NCBI GenBank assembly: GCA_039654915.1
Contig: CM077593.1
Span: forward strand, 56,364,501 to 56,428,500
Source of the DNA: Aquilaria yunnanensis
Lineage: Eukaryota; Streptophyta; Magnoliopsida; Malvales; Thymelaeaceae
Direction: 5' to 3'
Length of the DNA: 64,000 nucleotides
The notes under the pieces were generated by a model, which was not told the DNA's origin, made no database searches, and was given only the letters and a program-made list of their open reading frames with translations. Positions 50,297 through 63,136 of the stretch are shown in pieces (the stretch's first letter is position 1; each line of letters opens with the position of its first letter). The translations under genes and the position numbers were made by a program.

Positions 50297-53163
50297 ATGA
50301 ACTTCTTGCGAGACTTCCAGCGCTCCATCGTCACCGAAATGACTCGACAGCTCGACCAGAGGTGACCCTGGCCTTCATCGGGCCAAAGGACGTCCCTTTC
50401 GGTAGTAGCCTGAGAGAGAAGCTCGAGGTCCACCCATTAGAGTTTCGGGAGTGAGGACTCTGTCGACGCATCTTCAATGGAGAACGTGCCCCCTAGGGCG
50501 TGACCCGCCAGGGAACAAGCCCCGAAGGAGACCAGGGCCTCCTCTCGGTGGAGTCCATCCCCGTATCGAAGGTCTCAGTCTCCTCGTTGCCGAAGTTATT
50601 CTCCATGAAGGAGAAGAAGTTCGCCATTGCAAGTGGCCACCAGGCAGCAAGGGGAAGCCGACACGGCTGCCCTTATGGAAAAGATCCTCGGAAGACTGGA
50701 AAAGGTTGAGAGGCAGATCTCCCGAAAACCAGTCTGGTCGAGACTGTTTGACACTTATACCAAAGAACAGTCACCCTTCGTGCGGGAAGTGGTGGAGGCA
50801 CCCATGCCTAATGACTTCAGGGTCCCACGCTTGGAAACCTATAACAGGCGTAGTGATCCCCAGGCGCACCTCACAAAGTACAAACGAAGCATGATGCTCC
50901 ATGGCGCCGATGACGCCACCCTTTGCAAATGTTTTGAGGTGACCCTCTCCGGTCCGACAACGACATGGTATAACTCCCTGGCTCATGGAACCTTACTAAG
51001 TTTCCAGGAACTGTCTACCGCTTTCACCCAAAAATTCATTGGCAGCAGGCCAACAGCCAAGATGCTAGTACAGATGTTTGACATGGCACAGCGGAGTGAG
51101 GAAACCATTCGTGACTACGTCGAAAGGTTTAACCGAGAAGCACTAAACGTACCAGGCTTTCGGCCTGAGATCCGTATCCTCGTGATGATAAAAGGACTTC
51201 GGAGGGACTCCTAGCTCTTCTATGAGTTCTCTAAGGACCCTCCAGACACCTTGGGGGAGTTCTACCGAAGGGCCGAACAACACATGACGGCCGAATAACT
51301 CAGAATGGAGGGACCAAAGGTGGAACACCCTCGGTCTTAAGGACCAAGCCACCAGCCTCGACACCAGAATGAGGTTGGAGGAAGGCCCCGAAAGCAAAGG
51401 GGTAACAGGCCAATGACGTTCACTCCCCTGAACGCCACAAGAGCCAGCATTCTTATGGCCTTAGAAAGGCAGGGGACTACAGTCCCAAGGCCAAAGGCCA
51501 TGACCTCGGAGAATAAGAAAAACATGAAGAAGTTCTGCCAATTCCACCGAGATCATGGCCACGACATTGAAGACTGCTTCCAGTTAAGGAAGTACATTGA
51601 GTCCCTGATAAAACAAGGCCAACTTCACCGGTACCTGCAAATGCCCTCTTCGAAGGGAAGAAAGGAGGAACGAGGAAGGGGGGACGAGGAGGACTATGAT
51701 TTTGACAAACATCGGGACCGAAGTCCTCGAAAAAACCCACCACCATCAGCAGGGGTCATCCAAACCATCACTATAGGGATACCCTCAGCCGAAAGGAAAA
51801 GGAAGATAAAGGAGATCTCCGTGATGGAGTATGGGAACTCGTCGAACAGGCTTGTTCGTAAAGATGGGTCCACTGTGAAATTCCCCCATGATGACCCACT
51901 CCTCGTCACGGGAAGGATAGGGAGTTGGGACGTCAAAAGAGTACTCCTGGATGACGGCTCCAACACCGACATCATCTTCTCGCATCTATTGCCTAAATTG
52001 GGCATCTCAAGAGGCAACCTCAACACAGTCAATTCCCCCACCTTTGGGGTTGGGCCATCTGAGCTCCCAGTCCTCGGATACATCGATCTACCTCTAATGT
52101 TGAAGGGGACCTCACCTCAAAATTGGGAAGAACTATTTGCCTCTGCCATGACGAGATTCATCATCATTGATGTTCCCTCATCATACAACGCTATCCTCGG
52201 GATGCAAACTCAAGGCAATCTCCACATCCGCCCCTATGTGAAATACTTAACAGTCACCTTTGCAACCAAAGAAGGAGATGCAGAGATCTTCATCGACCAA
52301 GCTGAAGTCAGGAAGGTCTTCACCAGGGCCAGACAAAGCCCAGCCAAGGTCCAAGTACAAACTACGGCTACGAAAAAAGCTATCACGACAGGCGAAGTGA
52401 CCACAAGAGAGGAAGCAGAAGAACAGGAAAAAGTCGAGACGGAAGACGTAGAGTTGGTCCCCGGCCGGAACACCCAAGTAGGGAAAAAATTGGCCAGGGG
52501 TGACAAAGACAGACTTGTATCTTTCTTGTTAATGAACAAAGATCTATTCGCCTACTCTCCAAAATACATGCCTAGGGTTGACCCCGGCATAATCCACTAT
52601 AGTCTCAAAGTTCACCCGGACGCTAGACCGGTTTGGCAAAAAAAATGGAACCTGTCATCTCATAAGAATTCCTTCGTTAAAGCCGAGGTTAGGCGCCTAA
52701 TTGAGGCAGGGGTAATAAGAGAAGTTAAATACCCTGAATGGCTTAACAACATGGTCATCGCCACAAAGGAAGGAAGTGAAAAGCTCCGAATGTGCATCGA
52801 TTTTCGGAACCTGAATGATGCGTGTCCAAAGGACTCCTACCCTTTGCCAGCCATAGACCAATTGGTGGATTTAACCGCTGAATACGGTCTTCTCAGTTTC
52901 CTTGATGCCTTCAGTGGGTATCATCAAATTCTGGTGAACCCTGAAGATGAAGAGAAAACCGCCTTCATCATCGAAGTTGATACCTATTGCTATGTCAGAA
53001 TGCCCTTCGGGCTTACAAACGTAGGGGCTACCTATCAGAGGTTGATGAATAGAGTGTTCGACTCTCATATTGGGAGAAACATTGAGGCATATGTCGATGA
53101 TATGATAGTTAAGAGCAGAATGCCTAGTAATCATATCGACGACTTAAACGAAACTTTCAACAA
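50297..53163 (+). pseudogene. D2 gag-pol of Tat lineage, with stops in gag and pol cut in RT
   Basis: One frame runs from an ATG at 50297 (MNFLRDFQRS) to 53163 without a frameshift. It has stops at 50363, 50411, 50438, 50501, 50606, 51212, 51296 and 51338, then is open for the last 1.75 kb. Gag (50627-51214) has YNRRSDPQAHLTKYK, PTTTWYNSL, FTQKFIG and RDYVERFNREAL, typical of Tat/Ogre gag. Then come the CQFHRDHGHDIEDCFQL motif, protease with VLLDDGSNTDIIF (DDGS in place of DSGA, usual in this lineage), and RT with CIDFRNLNDACPKDSYPLP, FLDAFSGYHQI, FGLTNVGATYQRLMN and YVDDMIVKSR. D3's 3' LTR interrupts RT after the YVDD box; RNase H and integrase lie beyond the window if they survive. Confidence 0.92.
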
Positions 53164-56100
53164 TGATGCCCATCAGCATCTCCACTGTGTGTCATGATGA
53201 GGGTTGGCAGGAACTTTCGGTGATGGAGGAACGTCCAGAGAGAATACGTTCTGGGAGGACTGCCTCGAAGACACAGAAAGTAGGGGTTAGGAGGAGCCTG
53301 GAGTGTTTTTTGGGGGAGGAATCTCCGACGCCCAAGTCAGTGTTTGAAGGTGAAAGATAAGCAAAGGGGGTAAAAATTGTCTTATGGGGAGAACCCCTTT
53401 ACTTGTGATGCCTCCCGATTATTTATAGGAGGTAGATAGGAGAAGTTCATTTGCCACAAGCTGCCCAGATCATGACATGTGTTCGGCTGGATGTGATTCG
53501 TACCTTTAGAGGGGCTTTTAGCTGACCATAGGCCGTTCGGCCGAAAGCCTATGCTGCTCGAGAACAACGTGTCAGAGAGTGTCTGGGGGCGGCATGTCGG
53601 GAGCCGTATGAGTACGGTGTGTTAGAGACTCCTAAGCTGTCTAGTCGTACGTCCACGTGGCCTTTCTAGGTGACTGAATTCCCACGAGGTCCAGGGGTTG
53701 TCACACCTCACTCAGGCCCTGGCCCATAAGTTCCAAGGTTTAACTCCCAAACCCACTTTAACACTAAAGACTTCAATTCGGCCAAACAAGCAATGGAAAC
53801 CTTAAGTCTTATTTTCTTAAGGTGAGAAGCCTGGGAGGTGGCCCAGGAGGCTTTTAAACAAACCCAACAGTTACTTGCAGCAAAGGCAAGACCCAATACC
53901 ACTATCTTGCACAACAAGCAAGGCTTTAATTGATTACTTGCATCTCAAGCAAGGCAACACTTAATGGAGATTTAAGTGCATAATTGGTGTGCAATCATGT
54001 GTGCTACTTATATGACAACCAAAAAGCCACATTATTGGTTTAGATTTTGAAGACCACAAGTTACCATGCACATGATGCTCTCGGCCAACTCACAAGCATA
54101 TAGTAGTGCACCACATTTCCATAAGTTTAGGCTCATAACTATTCACATAAAAGTGCCAACATTGGCCCAAAACATTCAACATCCAAGTACAGGCATACTG
54201 CCATCCATAAGTCATACATAACTTGGCATACAAACCCAACAAAACCAACACAAGTCTAGGCATCAAGGACTACATATATGTACACAAAAGAGTAGTCTAC
54301 TTAGTGGCCAACATGGCTACATGCCATGAATCCCAAGCTAAACATGCCAAGTTATTACATACCAAGACCACTAATGGTCAAACATAACCTTGAGTATGCC
54401 ATACAAGAGTACACACTGCAACACCAACCCAATTGCCTGGTTCATTGTCATGAAAGTAAATACTATGATAAGAGCCAAAGTCCAAGTAGCCATAGCCTTC
54501 CTAGACAAGTCTCCAACTACAGCCTGCAAACTTAGCTCATAAGCCTTTGCCAACCATACATATAAGACTTGTAATGAACCTAAAACGATAAGCCAAGCAC
54601 ACATTGGCACATACCTTGGAAACTAAGCAAATTAGTGCAAAACATAAGCAACAAGCAAGCTAGCACTACTCAGGCCGAATGTCCTTGCCTGAAATAAAAG
54701 GATGGGCAGTGAGTATAACTCAGTAGGATTCACTTATGTATATTCAACTCTAAAAAGAGTCTATTTAGTTAAGCTAAGTATTCACTCAAAGCTTAACCTC
54801 CCATTAGCAAGCTTTACCTGCAAAACAAACACAAGACAAAGAAACCAAGCATAAACATATACAAGATAATTAACCATAGCAAATAATCCTTAGGTGGGGT
54901 TAGCAAGCACATGGAAACACAAAAGCACACAAGTACACACACACACTCCACCTGTTTGCTCTCGGCCATAATGAACCATACATGTACCCATGTGCACAAT
55001 GCACACAATTCACCATCAAACAACTTACTTCCACATAGAGCTCCAAAATGTCAAGCAAATAGGCCACATTTACTTGCATTTCTAGTACATGTACACTAGT
55101 CGATTAGCTAATCAACAATTCAACCGAGTATAAACTTTAAAGCCCATCAAGCAACTAAGGTCATTTGGCAAATTTTAACCATCACTTAGCCACTCTAAAC
55201 ACTTGAACCATGGCACATTACCAAGCAACATCAAGTGTTAGTGAACCCTACCTCAATAGCTCTCGGTTACAACCAAGCTTCAAGTGAAATGCACCATTTC
55301 ACACTAATCCAAGCTTTCGGCCGAAATTGCCCATCTCACATAACAATGTTCTTTATCAAATTAACTCAATCCTTGATCAAAACCATCACATGAAACTTGT
55401 TCATAGCACATTTACCATGTAATCAAGTGATCAACACCTAATTACACTAACTCATGCTATCGGTCATAAAGCCCAACTTCACACACTATTGTTTTTCATC
55501 ATTCTAATTCATCATATGCTCATTAAAGCATCATTAACCAATAATCATGACACTAATACCATGTAATTCAATGAGGAACACACCATTACCTCAAAATGCA
55601 CCTTTCGGCCAAACTTCCACTTGTTCAACTTGATGTTCTTTACTCAAATTTTGCCTAGCACAAGCATAAATAGGCAACCACAACACTTAGTCATGGATTA
55701 ATTTCCATGGAATTCAAGAAGAACACCAAGATTACTTAACCATCACTCTCGGCCAAGACTAGGTTTTCCACATCAACATAAACAATGCTCAATTCACTTA
55801 GTTTAACAACATTTGAGCACTCAATATCCTTGTTCATGGAAGCAAATACCATGGATTCAAGGAAGATAACAAGATTACCTTAAACCTAGCTTAGTTTGGC
55901 TCGGCCTTTCTTCAATCTTCAAGAACAACGTTTGATTCCAAGCAAACAAGAGCCGAAACACTCTTCTCCAAGCTTGAATCCTTCAACGCCCTCAATTCTC
56001 CTTGAATCCAAGACCAATTGTGAAGGAGCTCAAGAACAAGCTCTCGGCTAAACAAGAACAAAGGCAAGCCCCAAATGAACAAAATGGTTTTGACTTGGAT

Positions 56101-57095
56101 TCGGCCGAAAGACATAAGTCTTTAGTTAGCTAAAATGCCAACTTTTACTTCCATTTCTTTGCATGGTGTAATGTAGCCCTTAACTCCACATGTACACAAG
56201 GCCGCCACTTAAACTTGTGTTAAAATGGACACTTAAGCCCAACATGGCCCATAATGCCAAACAAGTAACAAACACAAGTACCAAGATGTCATAAACACCC
56301 ATGCATAACCGGCCATGTAACTAAAATAAAGACTAATTAGTTTAACTAGTAACTAGTGAATAGTACTTTAGTGGTAGACAAGATTTGACTAGTAATCATG
56401 GTTGTCCACCAAATTTGGTCTAGTCTTGCACTAGTCACCATAAAAACTTGCATGGCCGAAAATGCCAACTTTAAGTTTGTAGTTTTAATTGCACCACGCA
56501 TCTAAGTGTACAGTTTGATCTCCTTTCTCTGTTTTCTGTCCGCTTTCCCATAGTCCAGTTTCTATGTGCAGTTAAGGTATGAAGATTTCCAGTTTTGTAC
56601 ATAGGTCACTGTACTAGTTTCCATAGTTCCCCTCACTCTTGCTTTTTATTTTTCCTTGTTTTCCTTTGTTCTCCTTGGCCTAAGCCAAGCACTTAGGAGG
56701 TGCCTAACAGGGGTTCCTCGGGGAGGTGAACATCTTCGGAGGGAGGTCCTTTGCTTTATGCAAGACATCTTCGGCTAGACTTTCGCGAGGTTAGGCTTAG
56801 GTCCTTGGCGATGGTACTCTTGAGGATATGTCCCGAAGGTCGTCCAAATAATAACCGAAGGCGGGCTTAGGCACGTGGAGTCATTCCGAGGTTATCCTCA
56901 GGAGGAGTGATGACCCTTTATGACTGAAGTTGGTCTGATGTGTCCCCTGAAGGCGACACTTATCCGGCTTGTCCGAGGTGCTTGAGGCCCTCTCTTTGCC
57001 GAGGTCTGGTCGCCTGTTCCTGACCAAAGGTGATGCGTTGGCCCACGATGATGTATACGCGAGATCCTTCAGGGGCGATTGCCCTTCGGCTATCA
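53164..57095 (-). repeat. 3' LTR of Tat-type element D3, with nested E1
   Basis: Plus-strand ends are TGATGCCCATCAGC at 53164 and GCCCTTCGGCTATCA at 57095, the reverse of the D1 ends. The parts 53164-53698 and 56715-57095 total about 916 bp around E1. On the minus strand the sequence just before it is a G-rich polypurine tract, so this is the 3' LTR of an element whose body lies to the right. It is inserted in D2's RT; the left outside pentamer is AACAA and the other TSD copy is predicted past the right edge. Confidence 0.87.
53699..56709 (-). mobile_element. Solo LTR of family E (E1)
   Basis: 3011 bp, TGTCACACCTCACTCAGG to GAGGTGCCTAACA on the plus strand, with a perfect TSD GGGGT (53694-53698, 56710-56714). 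The ends resemble B LTRs in the same orientation (TGACACACC... and ...TAACA), so I infer minus orientation and a related chromovirus-like family. It contains scattered CTCGGCC-type motifs and no coding domain. Confidence 0.9.
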
Positions 57096-57115
57096 TATGC
57101 CCCCCCTCAGAAAAA
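57096..57115 (-). other. Polypurine tract of D3
   Basis: The minus strand reads TCTGAGGGGGGGCATA immediately before the TGATAGCC start of the 3' LTR. A G-rich polypurine tract here primes plus-strand DNA synthesis in LTR elements, and fixes this LTR as the 3' one. Confidence 0.75.
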
Positions 57116-57443
57116 TCGAAGACGCATCTTCGGTTTGGGAGGCTCTCGGGAACTCTTTGGAGTTCGAGCGATGTTCCTGGCGCTTCTGTCGAGGCCTTTG
57201 TCAAAGGCGTGTGATTCCACTGTCCTCCTTGTCAGTGAATCACTTCATCTTCTCATTCAGATGGACGAGTCATTTTGGGAAGCGTTATATAGGTTTGCCA
57301 GCTATTAGGGGCGTGCCCTCGTTTCTCGCATCAGCTTAGACGTGGCTGTTGATGAATGGCGAGTAGTTACATCGGTTATGTTAATTGCGTCTCTTCGCCT
57401 TCGAGGGGCAATAATGACGACGCTTCGCTTACCCCATTCGGTC

Positions 57444-57451
57444 TATATAAG
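57444..57451 (+). promoter_or_regulatory. TATA box of the antisense gene in D3
   Basis: TATATAAG lies about 300 bases upstream of the ATG at 57746, followed by a CT-rich leader (CTCTCACTTCATTTC and similar) typical of plant 5' UTRs. It is on the strand opposite to D3's own genes. Confidence 0.6.
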
Positions 57452-57745
57452 CACCTCTCACTTCATTTCTTTTCAAACTCTTTTCTTTTGCTCTCATCTA
57501 CTATAGAGCTCTCTCTCATCTTTTTCCTTCTTCCTGCAGCGGTTTCAACTACGGAGCGATTTCCGGCAACCTTCGCGACGGCGTCTAGAACCCCAGATTT
57601 CGGCAAAACCTTCCATGGGTGTTTCCTTCTGTAGCTCTCTTTTTTTTTTCTTCCGAGGTTGTTTTTCCGAAGTTCTTGTTTTTTCGAAGTCCTTCTATTC
57701 TCTTCCTCCATTTTTCCTGAGGTCGTCCTTCTTCTTTCTCAAAAA

Positions 57746-60700
57746 ATGTCGACTCCAACCCTGTTGATGTTCGTTCGTCCTCTTCCCAAAAGCTTTCTCC
57801 CCCTTGAGTCTCATCCTTGCTGTACCACTTCTGAAAAAATGACGAACTGGATGGCCAAATTTTATCTTCCCTCTTATGTCATCCCGAGGTTGCCTATCCC
57901 GGGTACATATGGTTTTATGGCCCATTCGGGTGAAATTACCGTTTACTGAACTCAGTTGAAAGCCGGTCTTCGGTATCCTCCCCATCGGATGATATGCGAA
58001 TTCTATAAGTTTCACGGGATTGCCGTGAACCAGCTCCCTCCTAATTCTTATTCTTATTCCAACTCCTTCCTCTGCATGTGTGGGGTTTTTAAGATAAACC
58101 CCACTTTCTTTTCTTTATGCAATATTACAAACTTCACCCGGTCCCAAAGGGTGGCTTTTACTTCTTGCTTCCCCGAGGGTTCGGGAGCAAAAAATTCACC
58201 TTCACTTTCGATAATAAGGATAGTTGGCGAGGGTGGCAAAAGAAGTTGTTCTTCTTGTTCCGAGTTTTGGAGCTACGTACCGACCAGGTGGGCTTCGGAG
58301 ACCCTGAAGACTGATCTTGTCGACCCCCGGAAGCTTCTAACTTCGGAGTTAGCGGCTGAGTTCGATAAGTTCGATCGACTTATTCAGGCGGTCGCAGACT
58401 GGGACCCCGAGGTTCCTCCGCGTTCATTTTATCCCTTTCCCATTAAATGGGACCTCATGACGGAAGAGGTCCTTCGAGAACTGGGGGTAGTGAATGCACA
58501 CAAGGGTGACCCAAACATGCCCGTGCCTGTTCTCCCGTGGAAGAAGGCATGGATAGTAATGCTTCTTTGGGCTGAAATTTCATACGAGGCTTTTGCCGAG
58601 AGTAAGTCACCTTCCAGGATTTGATATCTGTTTTCCTTTTGGACTTACACTGATGTTTTTTCCTTTTACAAAGATGGGCAATCAGGCTGCTGATTTTTAC
58701 AAGTCCCTCTTTCTCGGTCAGGCCGAGAGGGGAGAGCAGGCGTGCCACACCTCACACAGGCCCTGGCCCAACACTCTATACCATAAACACCCAACTAAGG
58801 TTCATTTTCTAACTTTTCATTTCGGCCAACCATCGATTCTTAACCTTAAGTCTTATTTTCTTAAGGTAATAGCCTGGGAGGTGGCCCAGGAGGCTTATGA
58901 ATAGGACCCAAATAGTTACTTGCAGCAGAAGTAAGGCCCAATACCACTAACTTGCAGAACGAGCAAGGCTTTAATAAATTACTTGTATGACAAGCAAGGT
59001 AAGCACTTATTGAGTTTTAAGTGACTAACTTGTGTGCAATCAAGTGTGCTATGTTAGAATGGCAACCAAGAAGCCCAAAGTGTCATTTGGTTTGAAAACA
59101 CATGTTTGAGTGCACATGTGCATTCGGCCATGATAAGAACAAGGAGGTTCACAACATAAACACAACTTCCATTCACATAAACATGCCATCCATTACTCCA
59201 TATCATCCATCATATATACAAGTCCAAAACCAAACCATAGTGCAAACATAACTTGGCTACAAAGGTACTCCATGTACCACAAGAGAACTAGGCAACCAAG
59301 ACTACACAATATGTACATACAAAAGTTGTCTACCTAGTACACATACATGGCTACATGCCATGATTCCAATGTCTTCCAAACCAAGTTATGTTACAACCCA
59401 AGCGCCTAGTGCTCAAACAGAACCTTCAGTATGCCATATAACAAGACACACTGCAAAACCAAACCTATGGCCATGTTCATGGTCATGAAAGTGAAAACTA
59501 TGATCAGAGCAAGTGTCCACATATCCATAGCTGCCCACCTAGATAAGTCCCAACTCTACAAGCCTGCACAACTTAACACATAAGTCTCAGCCAACTCTCA
59601 AAATAAGACTTGTAATGCCCAAAATGAACAAGCCAAGCACACATTGGCACATACCTTAGTAATCAAGCAAACTAGCACAACACACTAGCACAAACTCAAG
59701 CAATACTACTCAGGCCGAATGTCCTTTCCTGAAAAACAATATATATGGGCAATGAGCATATAACTCAGTAGGGATTCACTAACATATACCAAATCCTTAA
59801 GAGTCTATTTAGTTAAGCCGAGAGCACAACTCAAGGGTTAACCTCCATTAGCTTAAGTATACCTGCAAAATAAGACACAAAGACAAGGAAAACACAACAT
59901 ATACATATACATATTAACATACCTGAGACACATAAGCATAATAATCCACTAAATGGTTAGCAAGCACAGGGAAATAACCAAAGCACACATTAAACCCACA
60001 CACACACCACAATAACCATTTGGCCAAGTACCATAACATGTGCCATTGTGCACTTTTGCACACAAAACTTCACCATAATCTCCACTTCCACTAGAGCTCC
60101 GAAATGCCTAGCAAAATGGCCACATTCACTAGCATTTCTAGCACATGTCATAGTTAATTAGCTAATTAACACCATAACCGAATCAATCTCAATAGCCCAC
60201 CTAGTAACTAAGGTCATTTGGCAAATTTAACCATCACTTAGTTACTTTAAACACTTGAATCATGGTATACTACCAAGCAATCAAGTATAAGTGAAACCCC
60301 ACCTCAATCAAGCTCTCGGCCAAACCCCAACTTCCAAGCCAAAATGTTCTTCACACAATTGGCCTAACATAACACCAATTAAGCATCAAAACTCCTTGTT
60401 CATGGAATATCTACCATGTATTCAAGGAAGAACATAAATTTACCTCAAACCCTAGCTTGGAATGTCTTGGCCATTGCTTGTTTCTTCCAAACCAAAGCTT
60501 GAATGGAGTTGCCTAAAGCCAAAATCAAGTTTCCCAAGCTTGATTTCTTCTTCTTAAGCTTCAATTTCCTCCTTTCATGCTTGAGCCTGAGACCACTTTG
60601 TGAGAGCTCAAGAACACAAGTAAAGCAAGCTCTCGGTTAAGGAGGAAGAGCTCGAAATGAAGACAAAAATAGCTTAAGTGGACTTAGGCAATCCGGTTAC

Positions 60701-62778
60701 AAGCCACATGTATCCAAATTGGCATTTAAGCTAGCTTTCGGCCTCAACAAGTTTGCATGGCTCAATGGAGCCTTCACATCTTAATGGTCACACTTCCACC
60801 ACCAAATCACATCCTCACCTAGGCACTTAAGTCACTTCATGGTGTACATTGCCAAGCACAAGTCAACATAAGTCCAAAGTGTCATTTCCCCCCATGTGCA
60901 ACCGGCCAAGTAACTAGTATAAGTTCTAGTTAGGCTAACTAAGATAATAATGCTTAATACCTTAGTGGGAGACATGACTTGACTAGTCATCATTGTTGTT
61001 TTCCATAATTTGGCCTAGTATGCTATTAGTCCTCACATAGTTTTGCATGGCCAAAAATACCTTCTCAAACTTATAGTTTTATTAACACCACTCATTCAAG
61101 TGTGCAGTTTGGTCCCTTTACTTTATTTACTTACATTTCTCCCCATAGTCAAATTTCTCTGTGCAATTAGGACCCAAAATTTCTCAAATTTGCACATACA
61201 TCACTGTGCCTTGTTTCCATAGTCCTTCACATTATTTCTCTGTATTTCCTTGGCCTAAGCCAAGCACTTAGGAGGTGAGCCTAATAAGGCACGCAAGAAG
61301 GCATCTGCCAAGAGGAAGAAGACCACCGGAGGTCCTTCCAAGGTGAAGAAGGCCAAGGCAGCTGCCATTCTTCCTCCCCCTGAAGATGTGGTTGAAGTGC
61401 AGGATCGGTCGAAGTGCTCATTCTCCGGCCCATGTTGATCATCCCTCGGACTCTGCCACTCTCGGGGCAGCCTTGAGTCCGGTCCTTGCTGCCGAGACTT
61501 CGGCTGAGCACACATCAGCTGAAGAGCTCGAAGACAGCAGCAGGAGAAAAGGCAAGAATATTCATGGTGAAGTCAGAGGAGTGGACGAGCCTGAAGATGA
61601 TGTGGCCGAAGTTCCACCTGGTTGGTTCCTTAGACATTCTTCTACAAATCTTAGCAGTTTTCGTATCTATGATTTTTTAGATAAATGGCTAAGGGATGAT
61701 GTACTGACAGAACTTCGGTGTGATCTCGCAGAGGACATGCCTGTTGCTCCCTGGATGGAAACTCATGCCCAAAGGAGGGCACTTTGGGATAGGCACATCC
61801 CGAAGGATAAAGTGCCGAGGGAGCCCTTCTGGACTTTCACGGAGGACATGAACTTGTTCTCCGAGGACAGTCAGTTGATGGCTCCCCAGACGGTGACGGG
61901 TGTGATGACGAACGCCACCTTTCAGTCGCTCTTCACTAAATGCCCAAATGAGGAAATCCTCGCGGTGAGGATGACTAAGCATGCCGCCCAGGTAGTTCTT
62001 TCTTCTTTTTTACTTAGAAAAATTTTCTTCTAAGTTTTTATCGCCTTTTGATCCTTATTCGGGGCTCTTTTTTCTGTAGCTCTTCGCATACAGCGGATAT
62101 TTTCATGCCTGGGCGGCGAAGCAAATAGAGTCCCGCTCTCGGTCCGAGAATTCTCTGTGAAGAGTAAAGGAGTTCTGCGCCAAGTATGTCCTCAAGTATG
62201 GCAAACTGAATAAGATAGTGAGGGAGGACATAGTGAATCTTTGGGCCAAGCTCGCAGAGAGCAAGAAGGAGCTCCTCATTGATTTTTTAGCCAAGGTCGA
62301 GGAACTCGGCTCAAAGTGTGCCATTCCCTCTTTGGAGAACGAGGCCCTTCGGAAGGAGAAAGCTAAAGATGGCGAGAACCTTGCGAAGGCGCTCGCTTTG
62401 AACGCCGAGCTCCAGGCTGAGGTTGACTCTTTGAGGAATAAAGCTAAAAATAAGAAGAAGAAGAAGCTCGAGAGGGAGGTTACAGAGCTCACGGTTGAGC
62501 TGTCAGCCTTTAGTGCCGAGAAGGATCAATCCGACCAGATGACGAAGGTGTCTTACCAAGATGGCTTCCACTTGGCGCGTCATCAGGTCCTTTCTCGGTA
62601 CCCTGAGCTCGACCTCTCCTTCCTGTCGGCTCTGGACTTTCCCAAAGAGCCCAGGTGGACATGGTAGAAGCTGGAGTTTCTCAACCTTCCTCCTGCTCGG
62701 CCTGTGCCTCCGGCTGATCCTACTCAGGAAGAAGATGCCAACGCCGAGGAGACGCCGAACGCTCCGGCTCAGCCATAG
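57746..62778 (+). pseudogene. Antisense ORF gene of the Tat element D3 (spliced, interrupted by E2)
   Basis: Plus-strand gene between D3's 3' LTR and integrase. It starts at an ATG in AAAAAATGTC context (MSTPTLLMF). Motifs: FYLPSYVIPRLPIPG, LKAGLRYPPH, FYKFHGIAVNQLPPNSYSY, then KGGFYFLLPRGFG and WRGWQKKLFFLF in another frame (a frameshift), SFYPFPIKWDL, and a C-terminal coiled coil rich in K/E/L (62218-62560). Likely introns: 58612-58673 (GTAAGT...TTTACAAAG) and 61992-62079 (GTAGTT...TTCTGTAG). In-frame stops at 57947, 62158 and 62665 show decay; the natural end appears to be the TAG at 62776. Known: Tat-group elements such as Grande carry an antisense ORF here. Its function is unknown. Confidence 0.8.
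58743..61286 (-). mobile_element. Solo LTR of family E (E2), inside the antisense gene
   Basis: 2544 bp, TGCCACACCTCACACAGG to GGAGGTGAGCCTAATA (final CA mutated to TA). Flanks AGGCG (58738-58742) and AGGCA (61287-61291) differ at one base. The antisense ORF reads across once it is removed (GERGEQ-like sequence into ARKKASAKRKK). It is shorter than E1 by about 470 bp. Confidence 0.87.
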
Positions 62779-63136
62779 GCTTTTTTTTTCTTCTCTTTCT
62801 TTTTCTTGTAATCTTGCCCCTTTGTACCATTTTCCTTAGAAATTTTAATGAAGATTTTTTCTCAAGTCTTCATTCTTTCCTCCGAATACGATTCTTCAGG
62901 AGTTGGTGTAATTCTATGTATGTATCTTCGGTAGACGTTCAAAATTATGTCTTCGGAAAGAGTCGTATTAGACCTTTCCCGTATTTCATTGAGTTTTTAA
63001 ACTCCATCAAGGAGCTAGTTCCTTTTGGAAGAAAACCATTAAGGAGCCTTTTTCAGTAACGGGACCATATTCGGCCTGTATTTTCATTGGCGACTTCGGG
63101 GAGGAGTTGTCACAAGCTTTCTTTTAGAAAAAATGT
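62779..63136. other. Spacer between antisense gene and integrase end of D3
   Basis: Probably holds the 3' end of the antisense transcript: a T-rich run just after the stop and AATTTTAATGAAG near 62840. I see no further coding domain. Confidence 0.4.

Noticed and set aside
61255..61515. Reverse-strand ORFs opposite the antisense gene
   Set aside because: Shadows of the plus-strand coding frame with its skewed composition; they cross the E2 boundary.
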